A stretch of 64,000 nt of DNA from Methanosarcina sp. UBA293 (GCA_002499445.1 DALS01000003.1:1-64000), one strand, 5' to 3'. Positions 8,351 through 16,248 are shown, counted from the first letter of the stretch. Notes: generated by a model from the sequence alone, not told the origin. Program-made: numbers and translations.

Positions 8351-8694
8351 CACTAAAAATGCATATTTCGAACCCCTGCCAATGTAGGTGAATAATGCAT
8401 GTTTATAGGATATTTTGTTGATTACATGTCAGCAAAATAGTCCTTTTGTACAGTATCATGGCACAAGAGTGCTAGGGTTCGAAATATGCATAAAAATAAA
8501 CTTCAAAAAGGATTATTAATTAGAGAGAAAATGATCTTACTAATACAAAATTATAAATTTCAATTATCCTGTATTATGAGATTTAACTTTTTTCTGTCAA
8601 ATGTGATACTGTTGTATTTTTTTAAGCAATTTACTGATTTTATATTAAAAGTTAGGGGTATAGTCTCCAAAATTAATAATAAGGTGTTGCAATT
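8351..8694. other. Intergenic region with a MITE-like inverted repeat
   Basis: Contains the 133-bp inverted-repeat structure described at 8359-8491. The rest is AT-rich. A 73-codon frame from 8486 starts inside the repeat, has no ribosome site and an odd composition, so I do not call it a gene. Confidence 0.5.
8359..8491. repeat. 133-bp MITE-like / cruciform element with 17-bp terminal inverted repeats
   Basis: ATGCATATTTCGAACCC (8359-8375) and GGGTTCGAAATATGCAT (8475-8491) are perfect inverted repeats. Inside, GGATATTTTGTTGA and TCAGCAAAATAGTCC form a second near-perfect stem, and TGCCA/TGGCA pair between the two. The whole element can therefore fold into one long interrupted hairpin. TAAAA occurs directly left (8354-8358) and at the right edge (8491-8495), a possible target duplication. 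It could be a non-autonomous transposon or a structured 3' UTR of the gene ending at 8350. Confidence 0.7.
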
Positions 8695-8934
8695 ATGCAT
8701 AAATTAAAAATAAATACCATTGAAAAAATAGCAAAAATCATTATTCTGATTCCAGCAATATTGGGACTGATTTTTATTATATTTATTTTCTACTCAGAAT
8801 TCAGCGGAAAGAATGTATCTATTGGAGGTAACTATCTTGTTTTTGGCCTTTTAATTAATATCGGAATCTTAATGTTAATTTATGTATTTCTACGTGAGTT
8901 TATAAGCGCTTATAAAGAAACTAAAGAAAAATAA
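8695..8934 (+). CDS. Small two-helix membrane protein
   Basis: A 79-residue protein with two clear transmembrane helices (about residues 13-34 and 47-67) and charged ends, finishing KETKEK. AAGGTG lies 8 nt before the ATG. No family is recognised. It may be an accessory membrane protein of this secretion-rich region or a cargo gene of unknown role. Confidence 0.5.
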   Translation: MHKLKINTIEKIAKIIILIPAILGLIFIIFIFYSEFSGKNVSIGGNYLVFGLLINIGILMLIYVFLREFISAYKETKEK

Positions 8935-9011
8935 AAATCTGTGAAATTGTCTATAAAACACTATAACAAAAGAGAAAAGCAAAATCAAACCAAATCAAAT
9001 CAAATCAAAAA

Positions 9012-9175
9012 GCGATGGAACTGTATCAACCAAAATAAGTTATTATGGTTTTACGCTAAATTCCGCGGAAGCTGCAGATGGTGTAGACTGGCGACATTAT
9101 AGCATTGTTCAGCATGAAGTTTCCCATATTTTTGATGCAGCAGATCAAAATACAGGACCAAAAGCGAAAATTTAG
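9012..9175 (+). pseudogene. Remnant of a zinc metalloprotease gene
   Basis: An open frame without a start reads KSDGTVSTKISYYGF, then DGVDWRHYSIVQHEVSHIF and ends at a stop at 9173-9175. HEVSH is an HExxH zinc-protease motif. Nothing upstream continues the protein and the 5' side runs into CAAAT simple repeats. It is the tail of a decayed secreted metalloprotease, consistent with the exoenzyme content of the region. Confidence 0.55.
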
Positions 9176-9197
9176 GTTTTAAGATAAGCTAAATATA

Positions 9198-9225
9198 TAA
9201 ATAAATAAATAAATAAATAAATAAA
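9198..9225. repeat. TAAA microsatellite, seven units
   Basis: Seven uninterrupted TAAA units, located between the metalloprotease remnant and FrhB-like fragment C. It is prone to slippage and marks a junction between segments. Confidence 0.9.
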
Positions 9226-9278
9226 GATGAAGCCCAAAAGCTCCACCTTTCAAGTTTCCTGTAATTTTATTCCGATTT

Positions 9279-9485
9279 TTATTTCGGTTTCCTTGCCATC
9301 TTTTTCTTTGCAAGCTTTTCAATAATGCCAAGGCTGACCTCGCCGCCTACGCTCAGCTTCCCGCTGGCAACTGCGCTTTCCAGGAGGTGCTGTCCGACAA
9401 GGGTGCGGACGACAAGGGTTGTGTAGCCGTCAGGGCTTCCGACCGAACCTGCTGAGATGTCTGCTTTGAGGGCGGCAAATTCTAT
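9279..9485 (-). pseudogene. 3'-end fragment of the FrhB-like gene (copy C)
   Basis: Same about 65-codon C-terminal piece as copy A, ending in a stop at 9279-9281 with tail KKKMARKPK, the closest match to the intact gene's KKKMTRKPK. The sequence left of it (GATGAAGCC, then CTCCACCTTTCAAGTTTCCTG) matches the intact gene's downstream region at 14420-14460 rather than copies A and D. The copies are thus mosaics. Similarity to copies A and D continues to the right through leader copy C. Confidence 0.85.
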
Positions 9486-9649
9486 TTCATGATCTTGTTT
9501 TTATTTGGAAATTCTGGCGACAGTAGTGGTCACTTATATAATATTTCTGTCCAAATTATCAAACAATTTGTTGCCTAATGTGATACTAATGGAAAAATAG
9601 ATCATAATTATAACCTGTTTCTTGATATTTTGGTAATTCGGCAAGTAAA

Positions 9650-9798
9650 TTTATATAGAGTAAGTTAAAAGTAGTTTATGGAGTTGAAACGAACTTTCCA
9701 GAGCCAACTTGAACTCCACATTGCCCGGAGGCAAAAAAATGTTAGCTTTGAGAGTACTTAAGGATTTCTGATTTGCTTCTGGAGTAAAGAAAATAAGT
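9650..9798 (+). promoter_or_regulatory. Two-hairpin leader, copy C (degenerate 3' end)
   Basis: Hairpin 1 pairs TGGAGTTGAA (9679-9688) with TTGAACTCCA (9709-9718), with one mismatch. Hairpin 2 pairs GGAGGCAAA (9727-9735) with TTTGCTTCT (9772-9780) using two G-U pairs. A uORF with its own Shine-Dalgarno, MLALRVLKDF, runs 9739-9771 and stops right before the 3' arm. The final part with the ribosome site of the main gene is missing compared with copy D: the sequences diverge after GGAGTAAAGAAAA. Confidence 0.7.
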
Positions 9799-9807
9799 GC
9801 ATGTAAT

Positions 9808-10251
9808 ATGTGTGAAAAGCAAAAAAGTGAACTCTTACAGCCAGACGTTGTTTTAGCAGATACACTTATAAATAGCTGCACTAGAGAATTTTTAGATGGT
9901 ACCGGAGACATATATATAAAGTTTACTTCCAAATTATACCAGCGTTCTAATGGAAGTCGATACATGAATGTATCATGGTTTGTAAGTGGCTGTCAAACAA
10001 CTTCTAAAGAATTTCAATTTCCGGCTCCTTGTGAGATGACAGTAACAATCTGGATAAGTGAACCAATTAATTTGCCTGCAATTGTTCACCAGGTTCCAAG
10101 TTCATGTACAGCTTCTGGGGCAGAGACGATCGATGTACCAAGTAATGGAAGTTATAAGACAAACGTGAAATTGGAAGCTAAATGTTATGCATATCTGCCT
10201 GCAAAAATTTTAATCGCAAATCGAGAAAACTCCTGCAATTGTGTTATTTAA
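9808..10251 (+). CDS. Cys-rich protein behind degenerate leader; signal peptide missing
   Basis: A 147-residue frame starting MCEKQKSELLQPD with six cysteines, most in the second half, and a beta-rich composition. No family is recognised. Unlike the other leader-controlled genes it has no signal peptide and no ribosome binding site before the ATG. The leader sequence breaks off just where the site and signal peptide should be, so a deletion probably removed the 5' end of a secreted-protein gene. It may still be translated but is best regarded as a probable truncated gene. Confidence 0.45.
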   Translation: MCEKQKSELLQPDVVLADTLINSCTREFLDGTGDIYIKFTSKLYQRSNGSRYMNVSWFVSGCQTTSKEFQFPAPCEMTVTIWISEPINLPAIVHQVPSSCTASGAETIDVPSNGSYKTNVKLEAKCYAYLPAKILIANRENSCNCVI

Positions 10252-10533
10252 TCTCTATTTATGCGTCTTCTGTTAAGTGACGAATCGTGATAAATTGCCT
10301 CCATTTTTACAACAGTTGTCAAATATACTTAATTTACTATTGATTTACACCCCTCCGGTTTGTATTTCGAATCATCTAAGCTTATAATATCATGATTTCG
10401 TGTTCAAAAGTTAGAATTCTAAAGCTGGATGGGTATAAATCCAAATTTCTGCTTGTTGTTTTTAAAATAAAGATTGTAGATTTTTCTCAGAAGGTAAAAT
10501 TAATACAAAATATATCTATATTGGGGAAAATAC

Positions 10534-11706
10534 ATGAATGATAGATCCAAAAGACATTTACTGCTCATCCTGTTTTTGACGACTCTGTATATTTCCACTT
10601 CATGTTGTGTAGACGAACCCGTTGATGAAGAAGTTATATCTAACGTGCAACTTGGCGGCGAAGAAATCGTATCTAACATGAAAATGAATGACCTTGAAGA
10701 CTACTCTTATAAAATGTATGTAAATTCCAGTTCCGGGGAAAAGAGTCCAGAAATATATGAAATTATGTGGAAAAGGCCTGATTTTATGAAAACGACTATT
10801 CTAAACCCGGATAAATATATGAAAGTAATTATGGCATCTGATGGAGATTTTCAATGGATCTATAGTTCTGAATCCAATACTGTTTTCAAAACGGAATTTT
10901 CTGATGATTTTGATGGTTTGAAACTCTTCGAACCTAATGTTTACGCTGAGTTTTTGAATGGAACCCTGAACGAAAGATCACTTTCCCTCATAGGGATCGA
11001 GAATGTAGATGGGAAAAATACGTATCTGCTTGAGCTTACCCCTTTAGATACAAATAACGAGCCTCTTCAATGGAAATCAAAAATCTGGGTTGACAGAGAA
11101 AACTGGATGCTTCTAAGGTCTGAATTGTATGACAGCAGAGAAAATGTTAATCTTAGCATGGAAATCCGGGATATGAAATTGAATTCCGGAATTCCAGATT
11201 CTGAATTTGAGTTTAAGATTCCGGACGGAGCACAGGTAAAAGTACTGGGGCCTGAAGACTTCAAAAGTGAACCCAAAAAATTGATGCTTGAAGAGGCAAA
11301 AGAGCTTATTGATTTTGCAATACTCACTCCTGAATATCTCCCGGAGGGCTATGAATTTAATTATTCAATGGTCTCTTCCAGTATGGATACACCTTATTCA
11401 ACTTTTGTCCATAGCAGGTTTAGTGTTTTTGCAGGGCAGCCTTATGAAAAAATTATTCTCGTGTATACGAAAGGAGATAATGAAATACGTATTGTCGAAA
11501 GCATTTCTGAAAAAGTTTATCCCGAAACTCAGGGTTTTGAAAATGAAGGAGAATATATTCAGGTGAATAACATTAACGGTACGATTTTCCCCATATTTGG
11601 CGGAAATATGAAAGCTCTGACCTGGCAAAATGAAGAGATTGAAATCACTATTATCTCCTCCTTTGATAAGATAGAGCTGCTTAATATTGCAGAATCCCTC
11701 TCCTGA
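10534..11706 (+). CDS. Lipoprotein with LolA-like domain and DUF4367-like domain
   Basis: A 390-residue protein. The signal sequence ends in STSCC at residues 21-25, a lipobox-like site for membrane anchoring at Cys24. Residues about 45-240 look like a LolA/RseB-type half-barrel: MKMNDLEDYSYKMYVN, WKRPDFMKTTI, and a KSKIWVDRENWMLLRSELYD strand pair typical of outer-membrane lipoprotein-sorting relatives. Residues about 255-390 match DUF4367 (FAILTPEYLPEGYEF, then LTWQNEEIEITI). Such fusions occur in archaeal and Gram-positive surface lipoproteins of unknown function and may bind hydrophobic ligands or regulate envelope processes. It lies between FrhB-like fragments C and D. Confidence 0.75.
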   Translation: MNDRSKRHLLLILFLTTLYISTSCCVDEPVDEEVISNVQLGGEEIVSNMKMNDLEDYSYKMYVNSSSGEKSPEIYEIMWKRPDFMKTTILNPDKYMKVIMASDGDFQWIYSSESNTVFKTEFSDDFDGLKLFEPNVYAEFLNGTLNERSLSLIGIENVDGKNTYLLELTPLDTNNEPLQWKSKIWVDRENWMLLRSELYDSRENVNLSMEIRDMKLNSGIPDSEFEFKIPDGAQVKVLGPEDFKSEPKKLMLEEAKELIDFAILTPEYLPEGYEFNYSMVSSSMDTPYSTFVHSRFSVFAGQPYEKIILVYTKGDNEIRIVESISEKVYPETQGFENEGEYIQVNNINGTIFPIFGGNMKALTWQNEEIEITIISSFDKIELLNIAESLS

Positions 11707-11727
11707 AGACAGGATTTCTGAAAAAAA

Positions 11728-11746
11728 GATGGAGCCAGGCTCCATC
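11728..11746 (-). terminator. Hairpin terminator trailing FrhB-like 3' fragment D
   Basis: GATGGAGCC (11728-11736) and GGCTCCATC (11738-11746) around one base, followed on the minus strand by a T tract. Nearly identical to the structure at 3986-4004. It also lies just past the stop of the lipoprotein gene. Confidence 0.6.
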
Positions 11747-11769
11747 CAAAAGCTGTTTTTTGAAGTAAT

Positions 11770-11972
11770 TATTCGATTTCCTTGCCATCTTTTTCTTTGC
11801 AAGCTTTTCAATAATGCCAAGGCCGACCTCGCCGCCTACGCTCAGCTTCCCGTTAACAACTGCGCTTTCCAGGAGGTGCTGTCCCACAAGGGTGCGGACA
11901 ACAAGGGCTGTGTAGCCGTCTGGGCTTCCGACCGAACCTGCGGAGATATCGGCTTTGAGGGCGGCAAATTCT
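11770..11972 (-). pseudogene. 3'-end fragment of the FrhB-like gene (copy D)
   Basis: Third truncated copy of the C-terminus (ADISAGSVGSPDGY, then GKLSVGGEVGLGII, then KKKMARK). A small change at the end shifts it past the normal stop, so the frame reads on into SNNYFKKQ. No start codon is available for the homologous part. Homology on the right continues into leader copy D. Together with copies A and C it shows that gene end plus promoter was multiplied in this region. Confidence 0.85.
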
Positions 11973-12136
11973 ATTTCATGATCTTGTTTTTATTTGGAAA
12001 TTCTGGCGACAGTAGTGATCATGTATATAATATTTCTGTCCAATGTATCAAACAATTTGTCGCCTAATGTAATACTAATGGAAAAAAAGATCCTATTTAT
12101 AACCTATTTCTTGATATTTTGGTAATACGATCAGTA

Positions 12137-12296
12137 AACTTATATAGAGTTGGTTAAAAGTAGTTTATGGAGTTCAAACGAATTTTCCAGAGTAGACTTG
12201 AACTCCACATTGCCCGGAGGCAAAAAAATGTTAGCTTTGAGAGTACTTAAGGATTCCTGATTTGCCTCTGGAGTAAAGAAAAGAGGCAAAGAAGAA
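12137..12296 (+). promoter_or_regulatory. Promoter and two-hairpin leader, copy D, with uORF
   Basis: TATA box CTTATATAG at 12139-12147. Hairpin 1 pairs TGGAGTTCAA (12168-12177) with TTGAACTCCA (12198-12207). Hairpin 2 pairs GGAGGCAAA (12216-12224) with TTTGCCTCT (12261-12269). The same TTTGCCTCT is a perfect 9-bp complement of AGAGGCAAA (12282-12290), which covers the ribosome site of the gene, so the two pairings exclude each other. GGAGG of hairpin 2 can serve as ribosome site for a uORF at 12228-12260 (MLALRVLKDS), whose stop codon directly abuts the switching strand. Confidence 0.8.
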
Positions 12297-13340
12297 ATGA
12301 TTGCAAACAGAAAACTTGGAGTCGGCGTGTTGCTTGCGGCAATGCTGGTGATAAGCACGGCGTTTGTGCCGGCTGTGAGTGCTGAAACACTAACTGAAGA
12401 TACAGCTAATATCGCGGTTGGAGAGGTGGAATATCCAGTCCCAGAACCAGAGCCGATTACGGTGCCTAATACAACGCCTGAATCACCTTATCGGTACCTA
12501 CTGGAAGCAGATAATGAAGAGCAAGAAATTTTGTTCAGTTACATTGAAAATTGCTATGTCTCTGATGAAGAAAAGAAAGAAATGAAAAAAGCAATGAAAG
12601 ATATCTGGAAAAGATATCCTGATCAAATAACTGAACAGGATAACCTGATGCTTGATAAAGTTGCTAAAGCAACTGCCGAATACCTTAATGATAAATATGG
12701 TGATGTTGGGATTAATTGGTCCGGGCCTAATATGCACGGAGATATCATACATATTGCGTGCATAAAATGGGGTGTCAGTGCATCTAATGCACAGATTGCA
12801 AATAACTCTGCTCCTGTTCCGGATACTTGGAATAGTGGATTCTGGCAGTCCTATAATCACTACTATGACCCTGTTCTTCAAACCGGCTACGCTCACACTA
12901 ATTGCGCAAATCGTGCAAATATTGCTAAAGATTACTATAACAGCGGTCAATATACTAGTGCATATCAACATCTTGGATATTCAAGCCATTACATGGCAGA
13001 TCTAGGAAACCCTATGCATACAGGTAAGGAATATGCACAGTATCAAAATCAATGGGTTCACACTTCCTATGAGTCGTACGTAGCCAATAACTGGAATACA
13101 GGATATAACTATAAGAATGTGGTACAAAACACTGGTACTTACTACTCAATAACCAATCCTGAACAATCCGCAGAAGATTTGGCAAGTGCAACCCGCTCCG
13201 ATTTGAATGCTTTATATGACGAGGTTTTCTATTATCCGAATACTTTTGGATCAGATCCTGACGTAATCGAAATCACACAGAGAGTTCTGGGGAAGACAGC
13301 AAAGTACAATATGGGGCTTGTAAAGTATGTGAGAGGGTAA
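12297..13340 (+). CDS. Secreted zinc-dependent phospholipase C-like protein
   Basis: A 347-residue protein with signal peptide MIANRKLGVGVLLAAMLVIS, then PAVSA. After a Pro-rich linker and a charged helical segment, the C-terminal two thirds match the phospholipase C/P1 nuclease-type zinc fold: WSGPNMHGDIIH, FWQSYNHYYDP, AYQHLGYSSHYMADLGNPMHTG and a later WVHTSYESYV. The His/Asp spacing (HLGYSSHYMADLGNPMH) is that of zinc-binding prokaryotic phospholipase C. It could cleave phospholipid headgroups outside the cell. It is controlled by leader copy D, with a hairpin between it and the next gene. Confidence 0.75.
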   Translation: MIANRKLGVGVLLAAMLVISTAFVPAVSAETLTEDTANIAVGEVEYPVPEPEPITVPNTTPESPYRYLLEADNEEQEILFSYIENCYVSDEEKKEMKKAMKDIWKRYPDQITEQDNLMLDKVAKATAEYLNDKYGDVGINWSGPNMHGDIIHIACIKWGVSASNAQIANNSAPVPDTWNSGFWQSYNHYYDPVLQTGYAHTNCANRANIAKDYYNSGQYTSAYQHLGYSSHYMADLGNPMHTGKEYAQYQNQWVHTSYESYVANNWNTGYNYKNVVQNTGTYYSITNPEQSAEDLASATRSDLNALYDEVFYYPNTFGSDPDVIEITQRVLGKTAKYNMGLVKYVRG

Positions 13341-13353
13341 TCCTCTCAATTTT
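13331..13353 (+). terminator. Hairpin plus T-run between phospholipase-like gene and next gene
   Basis: GAGAGG (13331-13336) pairs with CCTCTC (13342-13347), followed by AATTTTTT. It overlaps the last codons of the enzyme gene and precedes the GGTGA ribosome site of the next gene, the same arrangement as in both protease modules. Confidence 0.65.
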
Positions 13354-13376
13354 TTAAACATGACCTGGTGAGTAAT

Positions 13377-14219
13377 GTGAAAAAAAGGAATTTGCTACTC
13401 ATATCTATACTTATTATTCTTTTTGTTGGGGGCATATTTGCTCATGCTATTTACATGGATGCAAAAGATTGGAGAGATAGGAGCCAAAGATATTATTGCA
13501 TATATAAGGTTAGTGTGGGAAATCTTTCCGGAAGGGAAGTAGGGGGAACTACTGTAGTAATGGTTCCGATTCCTGCGACAAAAGAAGGCAAACTTTTTAC
13601 TCCCCCGGCTCAGAAAGGTCCTTATTTCACCCAGGAGCTGATGCATGAAATCAACAACTGGCCTGAACAATATCGCAAAGGGCCCTATTTTGAAAATGCA
13701 ACTGAAGTTTTTGACAACAAAACAATAAATGGGAACTGGACAATGTTCATTGCAGAAACCGATAAAGGATATATGCTTGGATTCAGAACAAACGAGACGA
13801 GGCTTGAAGATATATCTTACAGTGCAGATTTTGTTGCTGACTACTTCGACATTTTCGATCCCATAAATAATGGGAGCCCGATTTTATTCCCGGTTGAAAA
13901 CGTTTCCAATATTTCTGTAGTCCCCTATGGAGAATACACTAAGTATGCTTCGAATCCGACGTATGACAGCTACGTCTACGTAAGCGATAATCTTGGAGAA
14001 AGACCGGTATCTTTCTATGTCCATCTGCAGGCAAATAATAACCCAAATGAGTGGTTCAGGGAATATCGTGGTCTGTATATGAATGAAATTATAACAAATG
14101 TTAATGCCACAGGCAACTTGAAAGTCAGAGCTGTTCTGGGGCAGGTTATACCTCATGGGAACTACACCTTATGGTACGGTCGATATGGTCCAGAATATTA
14201 TGCTAATGAAACACCTTAA
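13377..14219 (+). CDS. Membrane-anchored extracellular protein of unknown function
   Basis: A 280-residue protein: MKKRNLLLISILIILFVGG forms an N-terminal membrane anchor, followed by an extracellular, aromatic-rich domain (GGTTVVMVPIPAT, then GPYFTQELMHEINNWPEQ, then WTMFIAETDKGYMLGF). No family is recognised. The GTG at 13377 is preferred over the GTG at 13368, because GGTGA (13366-13370) then sits at normal spacing. It lies in the same position relative to the phospholipase-like gene as the pro-domain repeat protein does to the protease, so a partner role is possible, but no sequence similarity supports it. Confidence 0.65.
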   Translation: MKKRNLLLISILIILFVGGIFAHAIYMDAKDWRDRSQRYYCIYKVSVGNLSGREVGGTTVVMVPIPATKEGKLFTPPAQKGPYFTQELMHEINNWPEQYRKGPYFENATEVFDNKTINGNWTMFIAETDKGYMLGFRTNETRLEDISYSADFVADYFDIFDPINNGSPILFPVENVSNISVVPYGEYTKYASNPTYDSYVYVSDNLGERPVSFYVHLQANNNPNEWFREYRGLYMNEIITNVNATGNLKVRAVLGQVIPHGNYTLWYGRYGPEYYANETP

Positions 14220-14423
14220 TGGTGAGACGAAGTAGGGTATCCGGTACATATGGTTTGCATGATAATTAATGCATTAGGAGAAGGTTGGCCACACGATAAC
14301 ATTTTTAATATAACATCTTTAATTCTATTATCTTAATTTTTGCCAGAAATTTGCGTGGGAAATAACGGGCAAAATTAAGCAAATGTAAAAGTCAAAAAAG
14401 CACAAAAAAGAATGAAATAAAGA

Positions 14424-14440
14424 TGAAGCCTGAAGCTTCA
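14424..14440 (-). terminator. Terminator of the glutamate synthase operon
   Basis: TGAAGC and GCTTCA arms with a 5-nt loop. On the minus strand it runs into a T-rich tract. It lies about 20 bp past the FrhB-like gene stop. Confidence 0.6.
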
Positions 14441-14461
14441 CCTTTCAAGTTCTCTGTAATT

Positions 14462-15496
14462 TTATTTCGGTTTCCTTGTCATTTTCTTCTTTGCAAGTTT
14501 TTCAATTATACCAAGACTGACCTCGCCACCTACGCTCAGCTTCCCATTAGCAACTGCGCTGTCCAGGAGGTGCTGTCCAACAAGGGTGCGGACAACAAGG
14601 GTAGTGTATCCGTCTGGGCTTCCGACAGATCCGGCAGAAATGTCTGCCTTAAGGGCGGTAAAGTCCGTGCAGACATGGCATCCGGGGCGGATGGTGTCCT
14701 CAAGTTCGGCAAGGGGGATTACATACTGCATCCCGTCATTAAGGGTAATTTCCAGCTTGCCTTTGACGTCAACACGGCATACTTTCATGGGCTCGAGGGC
14801 ATATTCGCTTTTTAGCTTGCCTGCAATGAGTTTTTCATAGTCAAAGCTTTCTGTACAGAAGAGCCCGAGCACAAAACGAATGGATTTTTTGTAGGGGCTG
14901 ACTAGTTGATGGTCAGTCTCAAGCATCTTGCGAACAGCCTGGACTACACAGGGAACTCCAACAACTGCAATGTTCCGATACTTTTTGTTTACGACTGCTT
15001 CCTTAAGGGAAGAGACAAGAGGGACCCACCAATTGTAACGGCTTCCTGCCTGACCAATAAGGGCTTCACTCCTGGTAATTACCATGGAACGTGGCTTGAG
15101 GGTCCAGGGGTCTTCAGTGACTGTAACTACCGCATCTACAAGACCGGTATCGAGGGCGTTTGTAAGGATCGCAGTAACGGCTCCTCCGCTCTGTTTTCTT
15201 GGAATTTCGAATTCAGCTTTTCCGGCAGTGATTTCAAGGTAGTCTCCAAGCAGGCTTGAAGGCTGTTCATCAAGTCTTGGGCAGACCTCGTAGCAGGCCC
15301 CACAGGGCACGTCGTCAACGGCGGCTTTACAGTAGTTGTTGCTCATCGGATGTGTGGAATCGTCGCCGGTTTCGAAGTACAGGGCATCAGCAGGGCAGAC
15401 TGCAATGCAGGCTCCGCAGCCTGAGCAGAGTCCTGTGTCCCAGACTTTTGATTTAAGGTCAATGTAACTTTTACTGATTGGTTTCTGTTCTGCCAT
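14462..15496 (-). CDS. FrhB-type F420 dehydrogenase subunit linked to glutamate synthase
   Basis: A 344-residue iron-sulfur flavoprotein. Residues about 15-70 hold two [4Fe-4S] motifs (GLCSGCGACIAVCPADAL and CGACYEVCP). The rest matches the FrhB/FdhB/FpoF family that binds FAD and exchanges electrons with F420 (SGGAVTAIL, GQAGSRYN, VVGVPCVVQAVRK, FVLGLFCTESF). It ends the operon 6 bp after the GltB3-like gene. The likely role is feeding electrons from reduced F420 or ferredoxin to the glutamate synthase, inferred from family and gene order. Its 3' end is the source of the three truncated copies at 4.0, 9.3 and 11.8 kb. Confidence 0.8.
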   Translation of the reverse strand: MAEQKPISKSYIDLKSKVWDTGLCSGCGACIAVCPADALYFETGDDSTHPMSNNYCKAAVDDVPCGACYEVCPRLDEQPSSLLGDYLEITAGKAEFEIPRKQSGGAVTAILTNALDTGLVDAVVTVTEDPWTLKPRSMVITRSEALIGQAGSRYNWWVPLVSSLKEAVVNKKYRNIAVVGVPCVVQAVRKMLETDHQLVSPYKKSIRFVLGLFCTESFDYEKLIAGKLKSEYALEPMKVCRVDVKGKLEITLNDGMQYVIPLAELEDTIRPGCHVCTDFTALKADISAGSVGSPDGYTTLVVRTLVGQHLLDSAVANGKLSVGGEVSLGIIEKLAKKKMTRKPK

Positions 15497-15502
15497 TTCT
15501 GA

Positions 15503-16246
15503 TCACTCCCAGACATATTTGCTTGCAAAAGGCCGGCTGCTTGCAGGTCCGATCTTTGTGTAATTTGTGTCCAGGAACTCTGCAGGGTCATACCCGAACT
15601 TCTCGCAGAAGTTTTTTATGACCGGAGCTATGCGTTCCAGGTCGGCTTCCGTAAACTTGAATTTTTTGGCTCCTACCCCGAGCAGGTGTTCGTCCACGTC
15701 CCCGCGGATTATGATTTCACCACCATGGATTCCACTGCCTATTCCTCTGTCGACCATGGATTTTTCCTTTCCGATCCCAAGCACAAGTACAAGGCCTCCA
15801 GCCATATATTCCCCGAGGAAGGAGTGGGCTGTCCCGCCTATGACAAGTGTGGGCCTGGCATCTGCCTCATACTGCTTCATATGGATGCCGCCGCGGTAGC
15901 CTATGTTATTCTTTATAAAGACTTTGCCGCCCCTCATGCTGTGGGCGACTGCATCTCCTGCGCTTCCGTGGATAACGAGCATTCCGCTGTCCATGGTGTT
16001 TCCAGGGGCGTGTTCGGCGTTCCCGTTTACTATACAGGTTGGGCCGCTCATGAACATCCCTAGGTCTCCTCCGGGAACTCCATTGATTATAATGCGGACA
16101 TCGCCTCTTAACCCGTCTCCTATAAAGCGCTGTCCGAGCACGTTATCGAGGATTATCTCTTCCACCCCGTCTGCAACAGCGGTCCTTATCTTCTGGTTTA
16201 AAGGGGTGTAGTGCATACCCTTTGCATCAATTTTTACTGACTTCAT
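15503..16246 (-). CDS. Glutamate synthase, GXGXG domain subunit
   Basis: A 247-residue stand-alone version of the C-terminal beta-helix domain of bacterial GltB (also the FwdC-like fold). Gly-rich repeats are visible: GQRFIGDGLRGDVRIIING, GNTMDSGMLVIHGSAGD, RGGIHMKQY, GGEIIIRGDVDEHLLG. In archaea the large subunit of glutamate synthase is split over several genes, and this one contributes a structural domain. It lies 2 bp after the FMN-binding subunit gene and 6 bp before the FrhB-like gene. Confidence 0.85.
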   Translation of the reverse strand: MKSVKIDAKGMHYTPLNQKIRTAVADGVEEIILDNVLGQRFIGDGLRGDVRIIINGVPGGDLGMFMSGPTCIVNGNAEHAPGNTMDSGMLVIHGSAGDAVAHSMRGGKVFIKNNIGYRGGIHMKQYEADARPTLVIGGTAHSFLGEYMAGGLVLVLGIGKEKSMVDRGIGSGIHGGEIIIRGDVDEHLLGVGAKKFKFTEADLERIAPVIKNFCEKFGYDPAEFLDTNYTKIGPASSRPFASKYVWE

Positions 16247-16248
16247 GT

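Noticed and set aside
8486..8707. 73-codon frame as a gene
   Set aside because: Starts inside the inverted-repeat element, has no ribosome site and an unusual AT-driven composition.
9198..9225. CRISPR-like repeat array
   Set aside because: It is a simple TAAA microsatellite without spacers; no CRISPR array is present in the window even though a Cas4-like gene exists.
11681..11887. Independent small gene from FrhB-like fragment D
   Set aside because: Only the Met within the C-terminal homology would start it; it is the read-through end of a truncated copy.
15686..16063. Plus-strand frame opposite the GXGXG subunit gene
   Set aside because: Complement of a strongly conserved glutamate synthase gene; a shadow frame.
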